From Bacteroidia bacterium (GTDB taxonomy: Bacteria; Bacteroidota; Bacteroidia; JADZBD01): 64,000 bases of DNA. The notes beneath the pieces are model-generated. The model saw nothing but the letters and a program-made list of their open reading frames with translations. It was not told where the DNA came from and made no database searches. Made by a program: the position numbers and the translations under genes. The stretch is taken from the NCBI GenBank assembly GCA_020852255.1, contig JADZBD010000018.1, forward strand, positions 1-64,000, in the 5' to 3' direction. This document shows, piece after piece, positions 1 to 8,481 of this stretch (the first letter of the stretch is position 1; each line of letters begins with the position of its first letter).

Positions 1-799
1 CATCGCCGGTAAGGCAGGAGGAGTGCACGCGAACCAGGATTGGTTCATCTTCTTCCCAGCTGCCTTTCACCAGCGCAAGATGTTCCATTCCGTTGGTGGT
101 TTGGGTAAATGCAATAAGGCGGAATTTTCCGAACTCCGTGGGAAGATCTACCTCCACTTTCCGTTCCACAATACTTTCTCTTTTTAACCGGTAAGCGATA
201 AGATCTTTAATAGAAATGATGCTCAGGTTGAAACGTTGTGCGATCTGAAACAGCTGGGGTAGGCGAGCCATGGTTCCGTCCTCGTTCATTATTTCCACCA
301 GGGCACCGGCAGGTTCACAGCCTGCAAGTTTTGCAAGATCAACGCTTGCTTCGGTATGACCTGCTCTTCTCAAGACGCCTCCGTTTTTTGCCCTTAGCGG
401 AAAAATATGACCAGGTCTTGCAAAATCTGAGGGTTGAACGGAGGGGTCAATCAGCGCACGGATGGTTTTCGAACGATCCGAAGCGGAGATACCGGTGGTA
501 CAGCCATTACCCGTAAGATCGACAGAAACAGTAAAGGGTGTGGAGTGCTGCGACGTGTTCCGGGGAACCATCATTTCCAGCTGCAATTCCTCCGCTCGTT
601 TTTCTTCTATGGAGGCGCAGATCAGGCCGCGTCCGTGCGTGGCCATAAAGTTGACAACTTCCGGGGTAACATGCCGCGCCGCCGCAACAAAATCCCCCTC
701 ATTTTCACGGTCTTCATCGTCTACCACAATCACCACCTTTCCTGACCTGATATCTTCCAGGGCATCTTCAATACGGTTCAGACGGAGGGTGTGTTCCAT
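1..799 (-). CDS. ribBA: Riboflavin biosynthesis RibBA (DHBP synthase / GTP cyclohydrolase II), 3' part cut off
   Basis: The gene runs off the left edge; 266 residues are visible. Residues 1-205 form a 3,4-dihydroxy-2-butanone-4-phosphate synthase domain, with the acidic [10 protein letters not shown] motif at residues 27-36 and a [13 protein letters not shown] motif. It converts ribulose 5-phosphate to the four-carbon riboflavin precursor. From about residue 207 the reading frame continues into the start of a GTP cyclohydrolase II domain (FGKFRLIAF), so the protein is the usual two-domain RibBA of about 400 residues. The ATG at 799 is chosen because the domain begins right after it and a TACCTTTG promoter box ends four bases upstream. 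That leaves no room for a leader, so the mRNA is probably leaderless. Whether the cyclohydrolase half is intact cannot be judged here. Confidence 0.95.
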   Translation of the reverse strand, partial: MEHTLRLNRIEDALEDIRSGKVVIVVDDEDRENEGDFVAAARHVTPEVVNFMATHGRGLICASIEEKRAEELQLEMMVPRNTSQHSTPFTVSVDLTGNGCTTGISASDRSKTIRALIDPSVQPSDFARPGHIFPLRAKNGGVLRRAGHTEASVDLAKLAGCEPAGALVEIMNEDGTMARLPQLFQIAQRFNLSIISIKDLIAYRLKRESIVERKVEVDLPTEFGKFRLIAFTQTTNGMEHLALVKGSWEEDEPILVRVHSSCLTGD

Positions 800-811
800 A
801 GTGCAAAGGTA
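797..811 (-). promoter_or_regulatory. Leaderless promoter of ribBA
   Basis: The minus strand reads TACCTTTG (811-804), CACT, then the ATG start codon. TAnnTTTG is the known -7 element of the Bacteroidota primary sigma factor. Transcription should begin at or within a base of the ATG. The same 13 bases TACCTTTGCACTA occur at 16888-16876 and 63440-63452. Confidence 0.75.
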
Positions 812-826
812 CCATTTTCCCCGCGA

Positions 827-2002
827 TCACTGATGCCGGCGGGTAGGCTGCCAAACGGAGGTCCGAACCCCTCTCAGAAACCGAAACGTGCCGATAAAAA
901 GCGCCAGATTCATTGAGAGGAAATGCGTAGCAAACCGGAAGATTTTTATGTTCAGCCCTACCATGCTGCAAGCGAGGTCCAGGAGAGGAAGTGCCAATAT
1001 CCCGGCTCCGGCCCATAGTGTGTACCGGTAAACAGCGCTCGTGCATTCACAAAGCACCTGTAGCAGGTAAATATTCTGAAAAAGCATCACCAGCATCAGC
1101 CAGGGCCCCAGCCAGCGTAGAATCTTGTGGGAAAAAAAGCAAAAAGAAACAGCATCGAAACGAAAGAGCATCCCGGAAAACCTGAACATATTCTGGAAGT
1201 TTCCGGTAGCAATTCGGATCTTTCGTCTGAACTCTTCTTTCAGGCTGTAGGAAACATCTTCAAAGACCATGGCATTCTTTTCGTTAATGCATTTGTATCC
1301 TTTTTGGAGGACTTTCATGTTTACATAAAAGTCATCTACCAGGAAGCGTGGGGGTACAGGACTAAAAAGCTCCCTTCGTACGGAATAACATCCTCCGAAC
1401 GGACCCATCATACAACCCCAGAGTTTTCCTTCTGCATTTTTTGTTCCCACTTCTGTTCGGATATAGGTGTGTTCCTGTTTCGCGATTCCGCGGTTTCCAA
1501 CATCGCGATGCATCATGTTGGTGTCCACCAGTCCTGTACGGTCATCGGCATAATGACGGAGCATTTCTTTTAGTGTGCTTTTCTCAAAAAGAACGTTCGC
1601 ATCCGTAATTACAAGAATCTCACGGGTGCTAAGGGCTGCCAAATCATTGATGATACCGATCTTGCCAGTTCGTTGCGGAAATATTTTCAACTGAATACGT
1701 GCATCGCGCCGGGAAAGTGCTTCTACCTGTTCGTTGGTACTGTCCGTGGACGCGTCGGAACCAACCAGTATTTCAATTTTTTCCGAAGGATAATCCTGGT
1801 CAAGAACACTTTGAAGTTTTTCACAGATAACGGAAGCTTCGTTGTATGCGGCCACAAGAACGGAAACGGTAGGAAGGGGTTTTTCAGGGAGGACGGCGGT
1901 TTTCTTATAATGAGCTAGCAAGCGAACGGCCAAAGGAAATACGAGGTAGGAATGTGCGAGCGCTCCTGCTAAACTCCAGAATACGATTTCTTCCCAGATC
2001 AT
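827..2002 (-). CDS. Membrane glycosyltransferase family 2 (processive type)
   Basis: 391 residues. An N-terminal membrane segment (residues about 6-28) precedes a GT-A domain: VSVLVAAYNEAS, the nucleotide-sugar aspartate in SDASTDST, a second acidic motif ITDAN, and VDDFYVNMK as the likely catalytic-base region. RRKIRIATGNFQNM sits where processive enzymes carry QxxRW. Three hydrophobic segments follow near the C-terminus, as in membrane-embedded synthases related to NodC and cellulose synthase. The start at 2002 is preferred over an upstream in-frame ATG at 2128 because it gives an ATGA overlap with the preceding gene's stop and begins at the hydrophobic segment. It is the last gene of a three-gene minus-strand operon after lptF and a GT4 gene. 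Sugar and acceptor cannot be told. Confidence 0.85.
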   Translation of the reverse strand: MIWEEIVFWSLAGALAHSYLVFPLAVRLLAHYKKTAVLPEKPLPTVSVLVAAYNEASVICEKLQSVLDQDYPSEKIEILVGSDASTDSTNEQVEALSRRDARIQLKIFPQRTGKIGIINDLAALSTREILVITDANVLFEKSTLKEMLRHYADDRTGLVDTNMMHRDVGNRGIAKQEHTYIRTEVGTKNAEGKLWGCMMGPFGGCYSVRRELFSPVPPRFLVDDFYVNMKVLQKGYKCINEKNAMVFEDVSYSLKEEFRRKIRIATGNFQNMFRFSGMLFRFDAVSFCFFSHKILRWLGPWLMLVMLFQNIYLLQVLCECTSAVYRYTLWAGAGILALPLLDLACSMVGLNIKIFRFATHFLSMNLALFIGTFRFLRGVRTSVWQPTRRHQ

Positions 2003-3204
2003 GATTTCCGCTGTTTTTGATAAAATGCTGTCAGCTGCGCCGTGGTGGCCATATTGCCGAAATGCGCATGGGCAAAGCGGGAAGCCTGAGCGGAAAGTTC
2101 CCGGCAAAGCGTTTCGTCGCCCAGGCACCGGAGAATGGCTTTTGCGAATGAATCTGCATCATCCGCCACCAGGAAGTGCGTGCCGTTTTGTGCCCTTATT
2201 CCCTCGGCACCAACCGGAGTGGTAATTATCACTTTTCCAAGTGCCATTCCCTCCACAATCTTTACACGCATTCCACTTCCGGAAAAGAGCGGTACGATCA
2301 TCATGTTGTGCAAGCTCATGAAGTGTACTGCATCCTCCACCTCTCCCAGTACATTCACATTGGGTGCATGGAGAAACTTGATTTCCTCCGGCATATTTCT
2401 TCCTGCGATATGAAGCAGGAGATCCGGGTGATAGGCGATTACTTTCCTCCATACTTCCCTGATAAACCAACGGAGGCCTTCGAGGTTGGGAGCCCAGTCT
2501 AACGCGCCCAGAAAAAATATGTTTTTATGTGACGGAGGCTGATGGGTAGAACAGAATTCCTGCTCATCAAAAGAGGCAGGGCACATATGCACCGGACCGG
2601 TGAAGCCAAGATTCCTGAAACCAAGCTCGTCGACAGGTGAAATGGGTACCAGCACATCAATATTCTTCAATTGTTCGGTTTCAAAGCGGCGCAATTGCCG
2701 GGCAAGCAGTGTTAAGTAACTCCGCCGGAAAATGGTGTGTTCGTTGCGCGCCCGCCGCTCCCAGATCAGATGCTCAATGTTGTGTGCCCTGAGACTGATC
2801 AGTGCATTTGAATTCTCCCGGATAATAGAAATATAGGGGGCAAGATAAATCCCTTCCAGCTGAACCACATCAAACGGACCATTGTTCCGTAATAGTTCCC
2901 GTAATTTCTCTGTATATGCCCGTGAGAGGAATCGCTGCACATTGTACGAACGGTTCATTACTAATGATTTCAATGCCTGGAAGCTGCTGATATCATTGTC
3001 AATCTTCACCGAATGAAAAAGAATCTCTTCGGAGAGTTTTTCCGGGAGATCCATCGGGTTGAAGAAATGCTTCGTGGTATTCATCGCCAGAACCGTAACG
3101 CCATGCCCTTGCCGCGCGAGTGCTTTGGAAATGTTCAGGGTGGCAATGGCACCCCCATCCCTGGGTGGATACGGAAATTTATTGGTGAGCTGCAGTATCC
3201 TCAT
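1999..3204 (-). CDS. Glycosyltransferase family 4
   Basis: 401 residues with a GT-B fold. The N-terminal acceptor domain begins NKFPYPPRDGGAIATLNISKAL. The C-terminal donor domain has FFLGALDWAPNLEGLRWF, LLHIAGRN, a SGSGMRVKIVEGMALGKVIITT segment that includes the family's EGMALGxPVV-type donor-binding motif, and GAEGI. It transfers a sugar from a nucleotide donor to a growing glycan on the cytoplasmic side; donor and acceptor are unknown. The start codon overlaps the stop of the lptF-like gene (ATGA) and its stop overlaps the next glycosyltransferase, so all three are translationally coupled. Coupling with an LPS-export permease hints at lipopolysaccharide or a related surface glycan. Confidence 0.87.
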   Translation of the reverse strand: MRILQLTNKFPYPPRDGGAIATLNISKALARQGHGVTVLAMNTTKHFFNPMDLPEKLSEEILFHSVKIDNDISSFQALKSLVMNRSYNVQRFLSRAYTEKLRELLRNNGPFDVVQLEGIYLAPYISIIRENSNALISLRAHNIEHLIWERRARNEHTIFRRSYLTLLARQLRRFETEQLKNIDVLVPISPVDELGFRNLGFTGPVHMCPASFDEQEFCSTHQPPSHKNIFFLGALDWAPNLEGLRWFIREVWRKVIAYHPDLLLHIAGRNMPEEIKFLHAPNVNVLGEVEDAVHFMSLHNMMIVPLFSGSGMRVKIVEGMALGKVIITTPVGAEGIRAQNGTHFLVADDADSFAKAILRCLGDETLCRELSAQASRFAHAHFGNMATTAQLTAFYQKQRKS

Positions 3205-4658
3205 CTGCGTCTCCGTTTGAATAATTTAGCGACGGGTTCCAGATAAGCGTTCGCGTCGAAAAGGGTGGAGTCGGTCGTCGCCTTCCAGGAAAGAAACACA
3301 CCGAGAGGAAGCAGGATGAAGGGGGCTGCCCAGGCACCAAAAAAGGGAGAAATGATCAGCTCTTTCGCAAACTTTTCACCAGTGATACTGAGAATATAAT
3401 ATAGAATGAATAAAAGGATGGAGACTACTGCAGGCATTCCCAGTCCTCCCTTACGGATGATCGCACCGAGCGGCGCTCCGATGAAAAACAAAACAAGACA
3501 AGCAAAGGATAAGGTGAATTTTTTATGCCAGACCAGTTTCAGGCTAACCTCCGGTTGAATGAGGTTTTCCTTTTCCTGCATATAGCTCTCAACGTCGGTT
3601 TTAGAAGCACGGGCGCTTTGAATGGCTCGCTCCAGAACGAGAAGCTGCTTCTGGCGATCGTTCGCCGGAGGAGCCATTTTGATTTCCATTTCCGGATTGG
3701 GAAGGGGCAACACGGCAGATGGTTTGAACGGACTTACTGGTCGCTGCACGGTTTTGTGAGGAGGACCTTGCCTGAAGAATTTATTATTAACTCTGTTCAT
3801 GAAGAAAGCACCTGCTTCCGCGCGGTCGCGTTTTAAGGAGTCCAGTTCATCCTCAATCTGGCCAATGTTCAGCATATCATAGTTGGAACTCAGGATGTCC
3901 TCATCCATCCGCTTCAGTTCGAAGCCTCTTAGATCAATTCGCACCCGTTGCTCCATAAAATGCGTGCGGGTATAGGGATGGGAGATTTCGGTATTCTGAT
4001 TTACCATTTCATCTGCGGAGTGCCCGTTTTTGAGGGTTACAATCAGATGCTTTTTGTCGTCGCTGATTTGCATGGAGCCGGACTCTGCTGTAGTCACACG
4101 TGTGTTGCCCATGCCCTGTGTATGATCGTAAATCGTGATACCTTTTAATATATTGCCGTCATCGGATTTACCTTCGATACGTATTACATATCCCAGAATA
4201 CCGGAATAAAAGGCGCCGGGTTTCAGATTCATGGCTGGCTTGGTTTCAGCGATGCTGTGTACAATGGTCCATCCTTTCAGGCTGGCGAACGGAAGGATGT
4301 TGTTGCTGAATACAAATGCCAGGCAGCAAACACCCAGAATAAAAACGGTGAGCGGACGCATAATTCTCCCCAACGATAATCCTGCAGATTTTAAAGCAAC
4401 GAGTTCATAATGTTCTCCCAGGTTCCCGAAGGTCATCAGCGAAGAGAGTAGAATCGCGAGCGGCAGAGCCATTGGCACTAATGTGAGTGAAACATAGAAC
4501 ACCACCTCGGTCAGGGTGAAGACGTCAATCCCTTTTCCAACAAAATCCTCGAACCATTTCCAGAGAAATTGCATGAAAAGCACAAACAGCGAAATGAAAA
4601 ATGTGAGTACGAACGGACCAAGGTAGGCGGAGATCGTATATCGAGTCAGCGTGTTCAA
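3201..4658 (-). CDS. LptF/LptG family permease (YjgP/YjgQ)
   Basis: 485 residues, inner-membrane subunit of the LptB2FG transporter that extracts lipopolysaccharide. Three hydrophobic helices lie in the first 105 residues (FVLTFFISLFVLFM; VSLTLVPMALPLAILLSSL; ILGVCCLAFVFSNNILPFA). A large periplasmic beta-jellyroll domain follows, then three more helices near the C-terminus (LVLFFIGAPLGAIIRKGGLG is the family signature). The central domain carries an extra proline- and charge-rich stretch (about 285-340). The start codon is TTG at 4658. It is supported by a TATATTTG box ending exactly four bases upstream, the same spacing as at ribBA and the gene at 4749. Two glycosyltransferase genes follow with ATGA overlaps. 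F versus G type cannot be decided. Confidence 0.88.
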   Translation of the reverse strand: MNTLTRYTISAYLGPFVLTFFISLFVLFMQFLWKWFEDFVGKGIDVFTLTEVVFYVSLTLVPMALPLAILLSSLMTFGNLGEHYELVALKSAGLSLGRIMRPLTVFILGVCCLAFVFSNNILPFASLKGWTIVHSIAETKPAMNLKPGAFYSGILGYVIRIEGKSDDGNILKGITIYDHTQGMGNTRVTTAESGSMQISDDKKHLIVTLKNGHSADEMVNQNTEISHPYTRTHFMEQRVRIDLRGFELKRMDEDILSSNYDMLNIGQIEDELDSLKRDRAEAGAFFMNRVNNKFFRQGPPHKTVQRPVSPFKPSAVLPLPNPEMEIKMAPPANDRQKQLLVLERAIQSARASKTDVESYMQEKENLIQPEVSLKLVWHKKFTLSFACLVLFFIGAPLGAIIRKGGLGMPAVVSILLFILYYILSITGEKFAKELIISPFFGAWAAPFILLPLGVFLSWKATTDSTLFDANAYLEPVAKLFKRRRR

Positions 4659-4670
4659 GTTGCAAATATA
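4656..4670 (-). promoter_or_regulatory. Leaderless promoter of the lptF/G-like gene
   Basis: Minus strand TATATTTG (4670-4663), CAAC, then the TTG start codon (4658-4656). The box-to-start distance of 4 supports both the unusual start codon and a leaderless transcript. Confidence 0.7.
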
Positions 4671-4736
4671 TTACTAACCTTTTGCGTTTCAGTAATATGC
4701 ACTGCAATTATTGTGCAAATTTTCACGCTGAATACG

Positions 4737-4751
4737 TACATTTGACCTATG
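4737..4751 (+). promoter_or_regulatory. Leaderless promoter of the DPM1-like gene
   Basis: TACATTTG at 4737-4744, ACCT, then ATG at 4749. It is divergent from the lptF promoter, with 66 bases between the two boxes. Confidence 0.7.
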
Positions 4752-5489
4752 ATCCTGGGTCAGAAACTTGTGGTGGTGCTGCCGGCTTACAATGCTTCGC
4801 AAACGCTAAAACGCACCTATGATGAGATTCCCTTTGATATTGTGGATGAAGTAGTACTGGTGGACGATGCCAGCAAGGACGACACTTCAGAACAGGCCAG
4901 GGCCATTGGCATCCGGCATGTGCTCAGGCACGAAAAGAACCGGGGATATGGTGGTAATCAAAAGACGTGTTACAAGAAGGCTCTTGATCTTAACGCGGAT
5001 ATTGTAATAATGTTGCATCCCGACTATCAATATACTCCCAGGCTCATCCATTCCATGGCGTACATCATTGCCAATGGTGTTTACCCCGTGGTGCTGGGTT
5101 CCAGGATATTAGGCAAGGGGGCACTGCGCGGCGGGATGCCGGTGTATAAATACATTTTTAACCGTTTTCTTACGTTTACTCAGAATCTGCTGGTAGGACA
5201 GAAACTATCAGAGTACCACACCGGTTACAGGGCATTTTCTGTGAAAGTGATCCGGGCTATCGCCATCGAGGAAAACAGTGACGACTTTGTATTTGACAAT
5301 CAAATGTTGTCGCAAATCATCTATAAGGGGTTTGAAATCGCGGAAGTAACCTGCCCCACTAAGTATTTCGAAGAAGCTTCCTCTATCAATTTTTCAAGAA
5401 GCATGAAGTATGGGATCGGATGCCTCTCTGTTTCATTAAAACACCGGTTGAATAAATGGGGAGTAATGAAGTCCTCTATATACCGCTGA
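4749..5489 (+). CDS. Glycosyltransferase family 2, dolichol/polyprenyl-phosphate mannosyltransferase-like
   Basis: 246 residues. GT-A signature LVVVLPAYNASQTLKRT at residues 7-23, nucleotide-binding DDASKDDTS, the NRGYGGNQKTCY stretch, and MLHPDYQYTP in place of the usual DADLQ (the acidic motif is HPD). The GYRAFS and FDNQML segments near 155-180 match the DPM1 subgroup that loads a sugar onto polyprenyl phosphate. There is no C-terminal membrane anchor, unlike GtrB-type members such as the product at 7528. It stands alone on the plus strand, and its 3' end overlaps the convergent methyltransferase gene by 14 bases. Confidence 0.85.
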   Translation: MILGQKLVVVLPAYNASQTLKRTYDEIPFDIVDEVVLVDDASKDDTSEQARAIGIRHVLRHEKNRGYGGNQKTCYKKALDLNADIVIMLHPDYQYTPRLIHSMAYIIANGVYPVVLGSRILGKGALRGGMPVYKYIFNRFLTFTQNLLVGQKLSEYHTGYRAFSVKVIRAIAIEENSDDFVFDNQMLSQIIYKGFEIAEVTCPTKYFEEASSINFSRSMKYGIGCLSVSLKHRLNKWGVMKSSIYR

Positions 5490-6411
5490 CCCGGTCGCGG
5501 ACCAGAAATACAGGTTCGTTGCGGTAAAACAACCTGCGGGTGAATCCCAGCGGGTAGAGAGAACCAAAGCCGCTCTGTTCATAGTAAAGAATCACGTCTA
5601 CAGGATCAATTGAACTGGCTGCGTCTTCGTCACAACCAAGTTGCATCTCATAGTTCGGTTTTAGCTTAGTATACCGAAGGTCACGCCCCCCTCCGGAGAA
5701 GGGAAGAAGACGGAAGAGCCGCTGGAAGATTACCGGCGGTATGCGAATTAACGGAAATTCAGTAAAGGTGGCAGAGATGGCAATGAGTTTTTCCGTCAGG
5801 TTCATGGAGGAGAAGCTTTTTAGTCCTACCACCCCGTACCGTTGCCACCAACGACAAAACCAGGCATCGTTGTGGACCACCCAGCCTCCCGGTTTAATCA
5901 CCCGGGCAATTTCGCGGACTACCTTTTCCGGGTGAGTCGGGTGTTCAAGAAAAGTGTGCGTTAAAATGCAATCCACACTCTTATCCCTAAAAGGAAGCTT
6001 TTCCGCGTTGGCAGCAATTGAACAGCGGGTATATTTGTCAGAGTATCTATTCATATTTCCCTCTGAGATATCCAGAGGGATATAATTTGGAAATTTTTCG
6101 TTGGCCCACCCGCTCCTTTGCTGAAACACACCTCCGCCAAGCTCAATGATCAGGATATCGTTACCTAGCTTTTCCAGGATAAGATTGGTGATCTTTTCCA
6201 TCCTCTGGTATCCTTCACCGATCGCGGAATGCTTTTGTTTCAATTCATGATATTTGTCCGGAAGGGCTTTTGTTTCTGTTAAATAAAACTTGTCAAACGC
6301 CGCTGACACTTCTGATTTAGCGCCGAAGACCAGTGTGAGAGGGTTACCTTCAGATATGCTATAGTCCCCTGAAAGGCATGCTTTAAGGGCGGAAGGGATA
6401 GGGTGATTCAT
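5476..6411 (-). CDS. SAM-dependent methyltransferase (class I)
   Basis: 311 residues. The Rossmann SAM-binding site is IIELGGGVFQQ (about residues 88-98). LDISEGN supplies the acidic residue for the ribose, and the motif DCILTHTFLEHPTHPEKVVREIARVIKPGG is typical of methyltransferase type 11 proteins. The first 70 residues do not match the fold and may bind substrate. The substrate is unknown; such genes near glycosyltransferases often methylate sugars or lipids. The start overlaps the stop of the SUI1-like gene (ATGA), so both are one transcript. The end overlaps the convergent glycosyltransferase gene. Confidence 0.82.
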   Translation of the reverse strand: MNHPIPSALKACLSGDYSISEGNPLTLVFGAKSEVSAAFDKFYLTETKALPDKYHELKQKHSAIGEGYQRMEKITNLILEKLGNDILIIELGGGVFQQRSGWANEKFPNYIPLDISEGNMNRYSDKYTRCSIAANAEKLPFRDKSVDCILTHTFLEHPTHPEKVVREIARVIKPGGWVVHNDAWFCRWWQRYGVVGLKSFSSMNLTEKLIAISATFTEFPLIRIPPVIFQRLFRLLPFSGGGRDLRYTKLKPNYEMQLGCDEDAASSIDPVDVILYYEQSGFGSLYPLGFTRRLFYRNEPVFLVRDRVSGI

Positions 6412-6755
6412 CCTCCTGCTTTTTTTACAGGGAAGCCCTTTTCTCTCAGCATTTTCTCAAGTTTTTCACGGTGATCCCCCTGAATAAGTATATCACCGTT
6501 CTTGACATTGCCGCCAACTCCGCATTTCTGTTTGAGCTCACGTGCCAATTCATCCATGGCCTCGTCTGGCATCTGAAAACCGGTGATCCGGGATATCAGT
6601 TTCCCCCCGCCAATGCGGTCCAGATAAATTCGTAACGATTGCTGCGAGGGCAGAGCAGAGCTATACTCCGCCTGTTCTTCCTCCCCTGAAGGCACAAAGT
6701 CAGGGTTTGTGGAATACACTAACCCTCCGTCTCTGCTTTTCTTCTTCTTCATCAT
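6408..6755 (-). CDS. SUI1/eIF1-like translation factor (YciH family)
   Basis: 115 residues. The C-terminal 70 residues match the SUI1 fold: LRIYLDRIGGGKLISRITGF, then LARELKQKCGVGGNVKNGDILIQGDH, which is the conserved GGxVKxxxIxxQGD signature. The N-terminal 40 residues are lysine-rich and then acidic. YciH proteins are bacterial relatives of eukaryotic eIF1; their cellular role is not settled, with effects on start-codon fidelity reported for E. coli YciH. Two ATG codons (6755, 6752) are possible starts. It lies upstream of a methyltransferase (ATGA overlap) and directly downstream of the SRP RNA gene on the same strand. Confidence 0.88.
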   Translation of the reverse strand: MMKKKKSRDGGLVYSTNPDFVPSGEEEQAEYSSALPSQQSLRIYLDRIGGGKLISRITGFQMPDEAMDELARELKQKCGVGGNVKNGDILIQGDHREKLEKMLREKGFPVKKAGG

Positions 6756-6823
6756 CTCAATTGCTGATGGCCATAAATTTCAAACCCACCTGCTCCATTA
6801 ATAAACGGATCGGTGGGCGAAAT

Positions 6824-6922
6824 AGGGCAAGCTGATCATATCGCACCGCTACAACCGCCTACCCTTGCTTCGTTCCCGACCTGGGGGAGTTCAGCAGGAG
6901 CTGGTCGTATGAGACTTGCCCC
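6824..6922 (-). ncRNA. ffs: Signal recognition particle 4.5S RNA
   Basis: Read on the minus strand, the region contains the apical SRP helix signature: CCCCAGGTCGGGAACGAAGC followed by AAGGGTAGGCGG, matching the conserved CAGGTCcGGAAGgAAGCA...GGTA core that binds Ffh. The ends pair: GGGGCAAG at the 5' end (6922-6915) with CTTGCCC near the 3' end (6831-6825), closing a rod-like hairpin of about 99 nt. The 5' end is placed at the G run three bases after a TATATTTG box. The 3' end is estimated from the closing stem. Confidence 0.9.
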
Positions 6923-6925
6923 GTG

Positions 6926-6933
6926 CAAATATA
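6926..6933 (-). promoter_or_regulatory. Promoter -7 box of the SRP RNA gene
   Basis: TATATTTG on the minus strand. The RNA probably starts at 6922, three bases after the box, which helps calibrate start-site spacing for the protein-gene promoters in this window. Confidence 0.7.
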
Positions 6934-6952
6934 CAAAGTCCCTGCAAATCAG

Positions 6953-6960
6953 TATATTTG
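6953..6960 (+). promoter_or_regulatory. Promoter -7 box of the DUF4199 gene
   Basis: TATATTTG on the plus strand, 19 bases before the ATG at 6980. It is divergent from the ffs promoter, with 19 bases separating the two boxes, so the two promoters share upstream DNA. Confidence 0.6.
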
Positions 6961-6979
6961 CAAGCCAAAAATCTTACAA

Positions 6980-7531
6980 ATGCAGAAGAAAACCACATTA
7001 CTCAACAATGCCTCTATCTACGGACTTATCACGGGCATTGCCCTGGTTGTTTTTTCTATGATCCTGAATATGCTGGAAATGAGGAATTCGCCTCTGGGAT
7101 GGCTGGGAATGGTGATTATGGCTGCGGGGATGTGGTACGGAACAACCCAATGGAGAGACCGTTCGCTGGGTGGATATATCACCTTCGGCAAAGCATGGCA
7201 AGCGGGTACCATGATTAGCGTTTTTGTCGGTATTATTATTGCCATTTTTACTTACATCTACCTCACTTATGTTGATCCGGGTTCTCTCGATAAGGAACTT
7301 ATTAAGGCCGAGGAAAAAATGATGGACGACGGACAAATGACGGAGGAACAGATCCAGATGGCTATGGATATGACCCGTAAGTTCATGTCCCCCGTTATCC
7401 TGGCCATTACCGCAGTTATCAGTTATGTGATTTTCGGAATGCTGATCTCCCTGATCACGGCAGCCATTTCAAAAAAGGAGAACCCCAATGTTTTTCAGGA
7501 ATCTCCGATTGACCAGTCCAGCCAGTCATGA
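6980..7531 (+). CDS. DUF4199 membrane protein
   Basis: 183 residues of unknown function, a family found in Bacteroidota. Four hydrophobic segments: residues about 13-32 (YGLITGIALVVFSMILNMLE), 37-50, 72-92, and 142-166 (PVILAITAVISYVIFGMLIS). A charged, methionine-rich stretch of about 30 residues (KAEEKMMDDGQMTEEQIQMA) precedes the last helix. The start at 6980 is preferred to in-frame ATG at 6923 because the upstream part would cross the promoter box and add a non-hydrophobic tail. The gene overlaps the following glycosyltransferase (ATGA), an arrangement in which DUF4199 proteins often sit beside GtrB-like enzymes; a partnership is possible but unproven. Confidence 0.85.
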   Translation: MQKKTTLLNNASIYGLITGIALVVFSMILNMLEMRNSPLGWLGMVIMAAGMWYGTTQWRDRSLGGYITFGKAWQAGTMISVFVGIIIAIFTYIYLTYVDPGSLDKELIKAEEKMMDDGQMTEEQIQMAMDMTRKFMSPVILAITAVISYVIFGMLISLITAAISKKENPNVFQESPIDQSSQS

Positions 7532-8475
7532 ATATATCAGTTGTAATACCGCTGTTTAACGAAGAGGAGTCGCTTCCGGAACTTGCCGCATGGATTCGAA
7601 GGGTAATGGAAGGGAACAAGTTTTCCTATGAAGTTATTTTTATTGATGACGGCAGCAAAGACAAGTCGTGGGAAGTGGTGGAGAAACTGGCGGCTGATAA
7701 TTCATGCATTCGCGGCATTCGCTTTCGCCGGAATTACGGAAAGTCTGCTGCACTGCATGTCGGATTTGATGCCGCGCAGGGCGATGTAGTGATCACGATG
7801 GATGCAGATTTGCAGGATAGCCCCGAAGAGATTCCGGAGTTGTACAAGATGATTAGAGAGGGAAATTTCGATCTGGTTTCAGGATGGAAAAAGAAGCGAT
7901 ACGATCCCATCACCAAAACGCTTCCCACCAAATTATTTAACCGGGTAACGCGGATGGTTTCAGGCATATACCTGCACGATTTCAACTGCGGCCTCAAAGC
8001 ATACAGCCGTGATGTGGTTAAATCGATCGAAGTTTTTGGTGAAATGCATCGTTACATTCCGGTCATTGCCAAGTGGGCGGGATTTGTAAAGATAGGGGAG
8101 AAGGTGGTCGCCCACCAGGAACGGAAATACGGAAAAAGCAAGTTCGGATGGGAACGGTTCATCAACGGATTCCTGGATTTGCTTACCATCACCTTTATGT
8201 CGAAATTTGGGAAACGGCCAATGCATTTTTTTGGCCCATGGGGAACCATCATGTTCTTTATCGGATTTGTACTGGCACTGTATCTCGGCGCCAGCAAGAT
8301 ATGGCATGTTCTGCATAATCAGTCGGCCCGGTTGGTGGCCGATAATCCGCTTTTCTACATCGCACTCACTACCATGGTGCTGGGCACGATGCTTTTTCTG
8401 GCAGGTTTTCTCGGCGAACTTATTTCCCGGAACTCATCCGTGCGGAACAGTTATCTGATCACAAAAAAGATCTGA
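7528..8475 (+). CDS. Polyprenyl-phosphate glycosyltransferase, GtrB/DPM1-like with membrane anchor
   Basis: 315 residues. The GT2 domain has ISVVIPLFNEEESLPEL, FIDDGSKDKSW, the FRRNYGKSAALHVGFDAAQGD stretch and the metal-binding MDADLQDSPEEIPEL. The catalytic region has LHDFNCGLKAYSRDV, then HRYIPV and HQERKYGKSKFGWERF, all typical of enzymes that move a sugar onto undecaprenyl phosphate. Two C-terminal transmembrane helices (about 233-255 and 270-297) anchor it. The product would be a lipid-linked sugar donor for periplasmic glycosylation, as in the Gtr system; no matching GtrC-type transferase is adjacent. Start overlaps the DUF4199 stop. Confidence 0.9.
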   Translation: MNISVVIPLFNEEESLPELAAWIRRVMEGNKFSYEVIFIDDGSKDKSWEVVEKLAADNSCIRGIRFRRNYGKSAALHVGFDAAQGDVVITMDADLQDSPEEIPELYKMIREGNFDLVSGWKKKRYDPITKTLPTKLFNRVTRMVSGIYLHDFNCGLKAYSRDVVKSIEVFGEMHRYIPVIAKWAGFVKIGEKVVAHQERKYGKSKFGWERFINGFLDLLTITFMSKFGKRPMHFFGPWGTIMFFIGFVLALYLGASKIWHVLHNQSARLVADNPLFYIALTTMVLGTMLFLAGFLGELISRNSSVRNSYLITKKI

Positions 8476-8481
8476 TTCCCC

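Noticed and set aside
827-2128. Longer start at 2128 for the first glycosyltransferase
   Set aside because: It would overlap the preceding gene by 130 bases and adds a tail with no membrane or domain character; the ATGA overlap at 2002 is preferred.
6756-6979. Riboswitch before the DUF4199 gene
   Set aside because: The structured element is the SRP RNA on the minus strand with its own promoter.
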